A stretch of DNA of 64,000 bases from Undaria pinnatifida. Its lineage: Eukaryota; Sar; Phaeophyceae; Laminariales; Alariaceae. A program made the translations under genes and the position numbers. The stretch is from contig JABAKD010000001.1 in assembly GCA_012845835.1 (NCBI GenBank), positions 15,129,382-15,193,381 on the forward strand, in the 5' to 3' direction. The notes beneath the pieces were generated by a model. It was not told the origin of the DNA. It saw nothing but the letters and a program-made list of their open reading frames with translations, and ran no database searches. This document shows, in pieces, positions 63,766 to 64,000 of this stretch (position 1 is the first letter of the stretch; every line of letters begins with the position of its first letter).

Positions 63766-64000
63766 CTCCTCAAATGTGGAAGTGTTTGGAAGTATCGGAT
63801 TGGGTTAAGTGTGATTATTATGCCATGTTTTTGTTTTTTAACACTAGCGCAGAGAAATGTTGGTCGGGCTGCGCGACCAAATGTCTTCGAGGTCATGTTT
63901 GGGATGAGGCATTGAGCTTCTCACGTTAGAAGCTAAAAAACTTTCGCTACACCTCTGGCGCAGGAGCAGTCAATACTACTCATAGTATTGATACTGTTAA
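63766..64000. other. Anonymous end of window
   Basis: No feature is seen. Confidence 0.4.

Overview
This is eukaryotic nuclear DNA that looks like a repeat-rich, gene-poor (heterochromatin-like) region. No bacterial-type operons, rRNA genes or complete host genes are visible, and open frames rarely exceed 200 codons. The longer ones are mostly remnants of transposable elements or shadows of them. The mix of decayed chromodomain Ty3/gypsy, Ty1/copia-like, LINE and hAT elements, together with a short internal TTAGGG tract, would suit an alga or another stramenopile (a brown alga is one possibility). That assignment is tentative and rests on recollection of family resemblance, not on a search.

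Layout: 1-6.4 kb is anonymous DNA carrying a scrambled dispersed repeat that recurs at 15.9-17.0 kb. 6.4-8.1 kb holds a frameshifted LINE reverse transcriptase, followed by a tail whose pieces recur at 12.9 and 34.5 kb. 9.4-11.2 kb (minus) and 17.1-18.9 kb (plus) are two full copies of an unusual G-tract-rich modular element without coding capacity. They face in opposite directions and enclose a 5.9-kb segment that itself contains a long imperfect palindrome at 13.5-14.3 kb. 19.6-27.1 kb is a decayed but structurally complete chromovirus-type gypsy element: LTR, gag, protease, RT, RNase H, integrase, chromodomain, polypurine tract, LTR. 27.3-33.3 kb is a whole hAT DNA transposon with perfect 17-bp terminal inverted repeats, with a third copy of the G-rich element lying inside it. 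34.2-35.2 kb has a telomere-like tract and two short dispersed repeats.

36.1-43.7 kb (minus) is a second gypsy-like element in which gag-like and integrase parts are recognisable but no RT was found. 44.0-46.3 kb is satellite DNA: an 83-bp tandem array running into a related-looking 136-bp array. 48.1-49.5 kb is the fourth G-rich element, followed by a short repeat whose end resembles the 3' half of a tRNA. 50.5-51.1 kb is a third integrase fragment, and 53-56 kb holds copia-like fragments. 56.5-64 kb is mostly anonymous; the most gene-like piece there is a minus-strand open frame at 63.06-63.35 kb.

The elements do not form a pathway. The content is best read as successive layers of insertion, duplication and decay. 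The two most interesting systems are the intact-ended hAT transposon with its subterminal motif clusters, and the G-tract modular element family.
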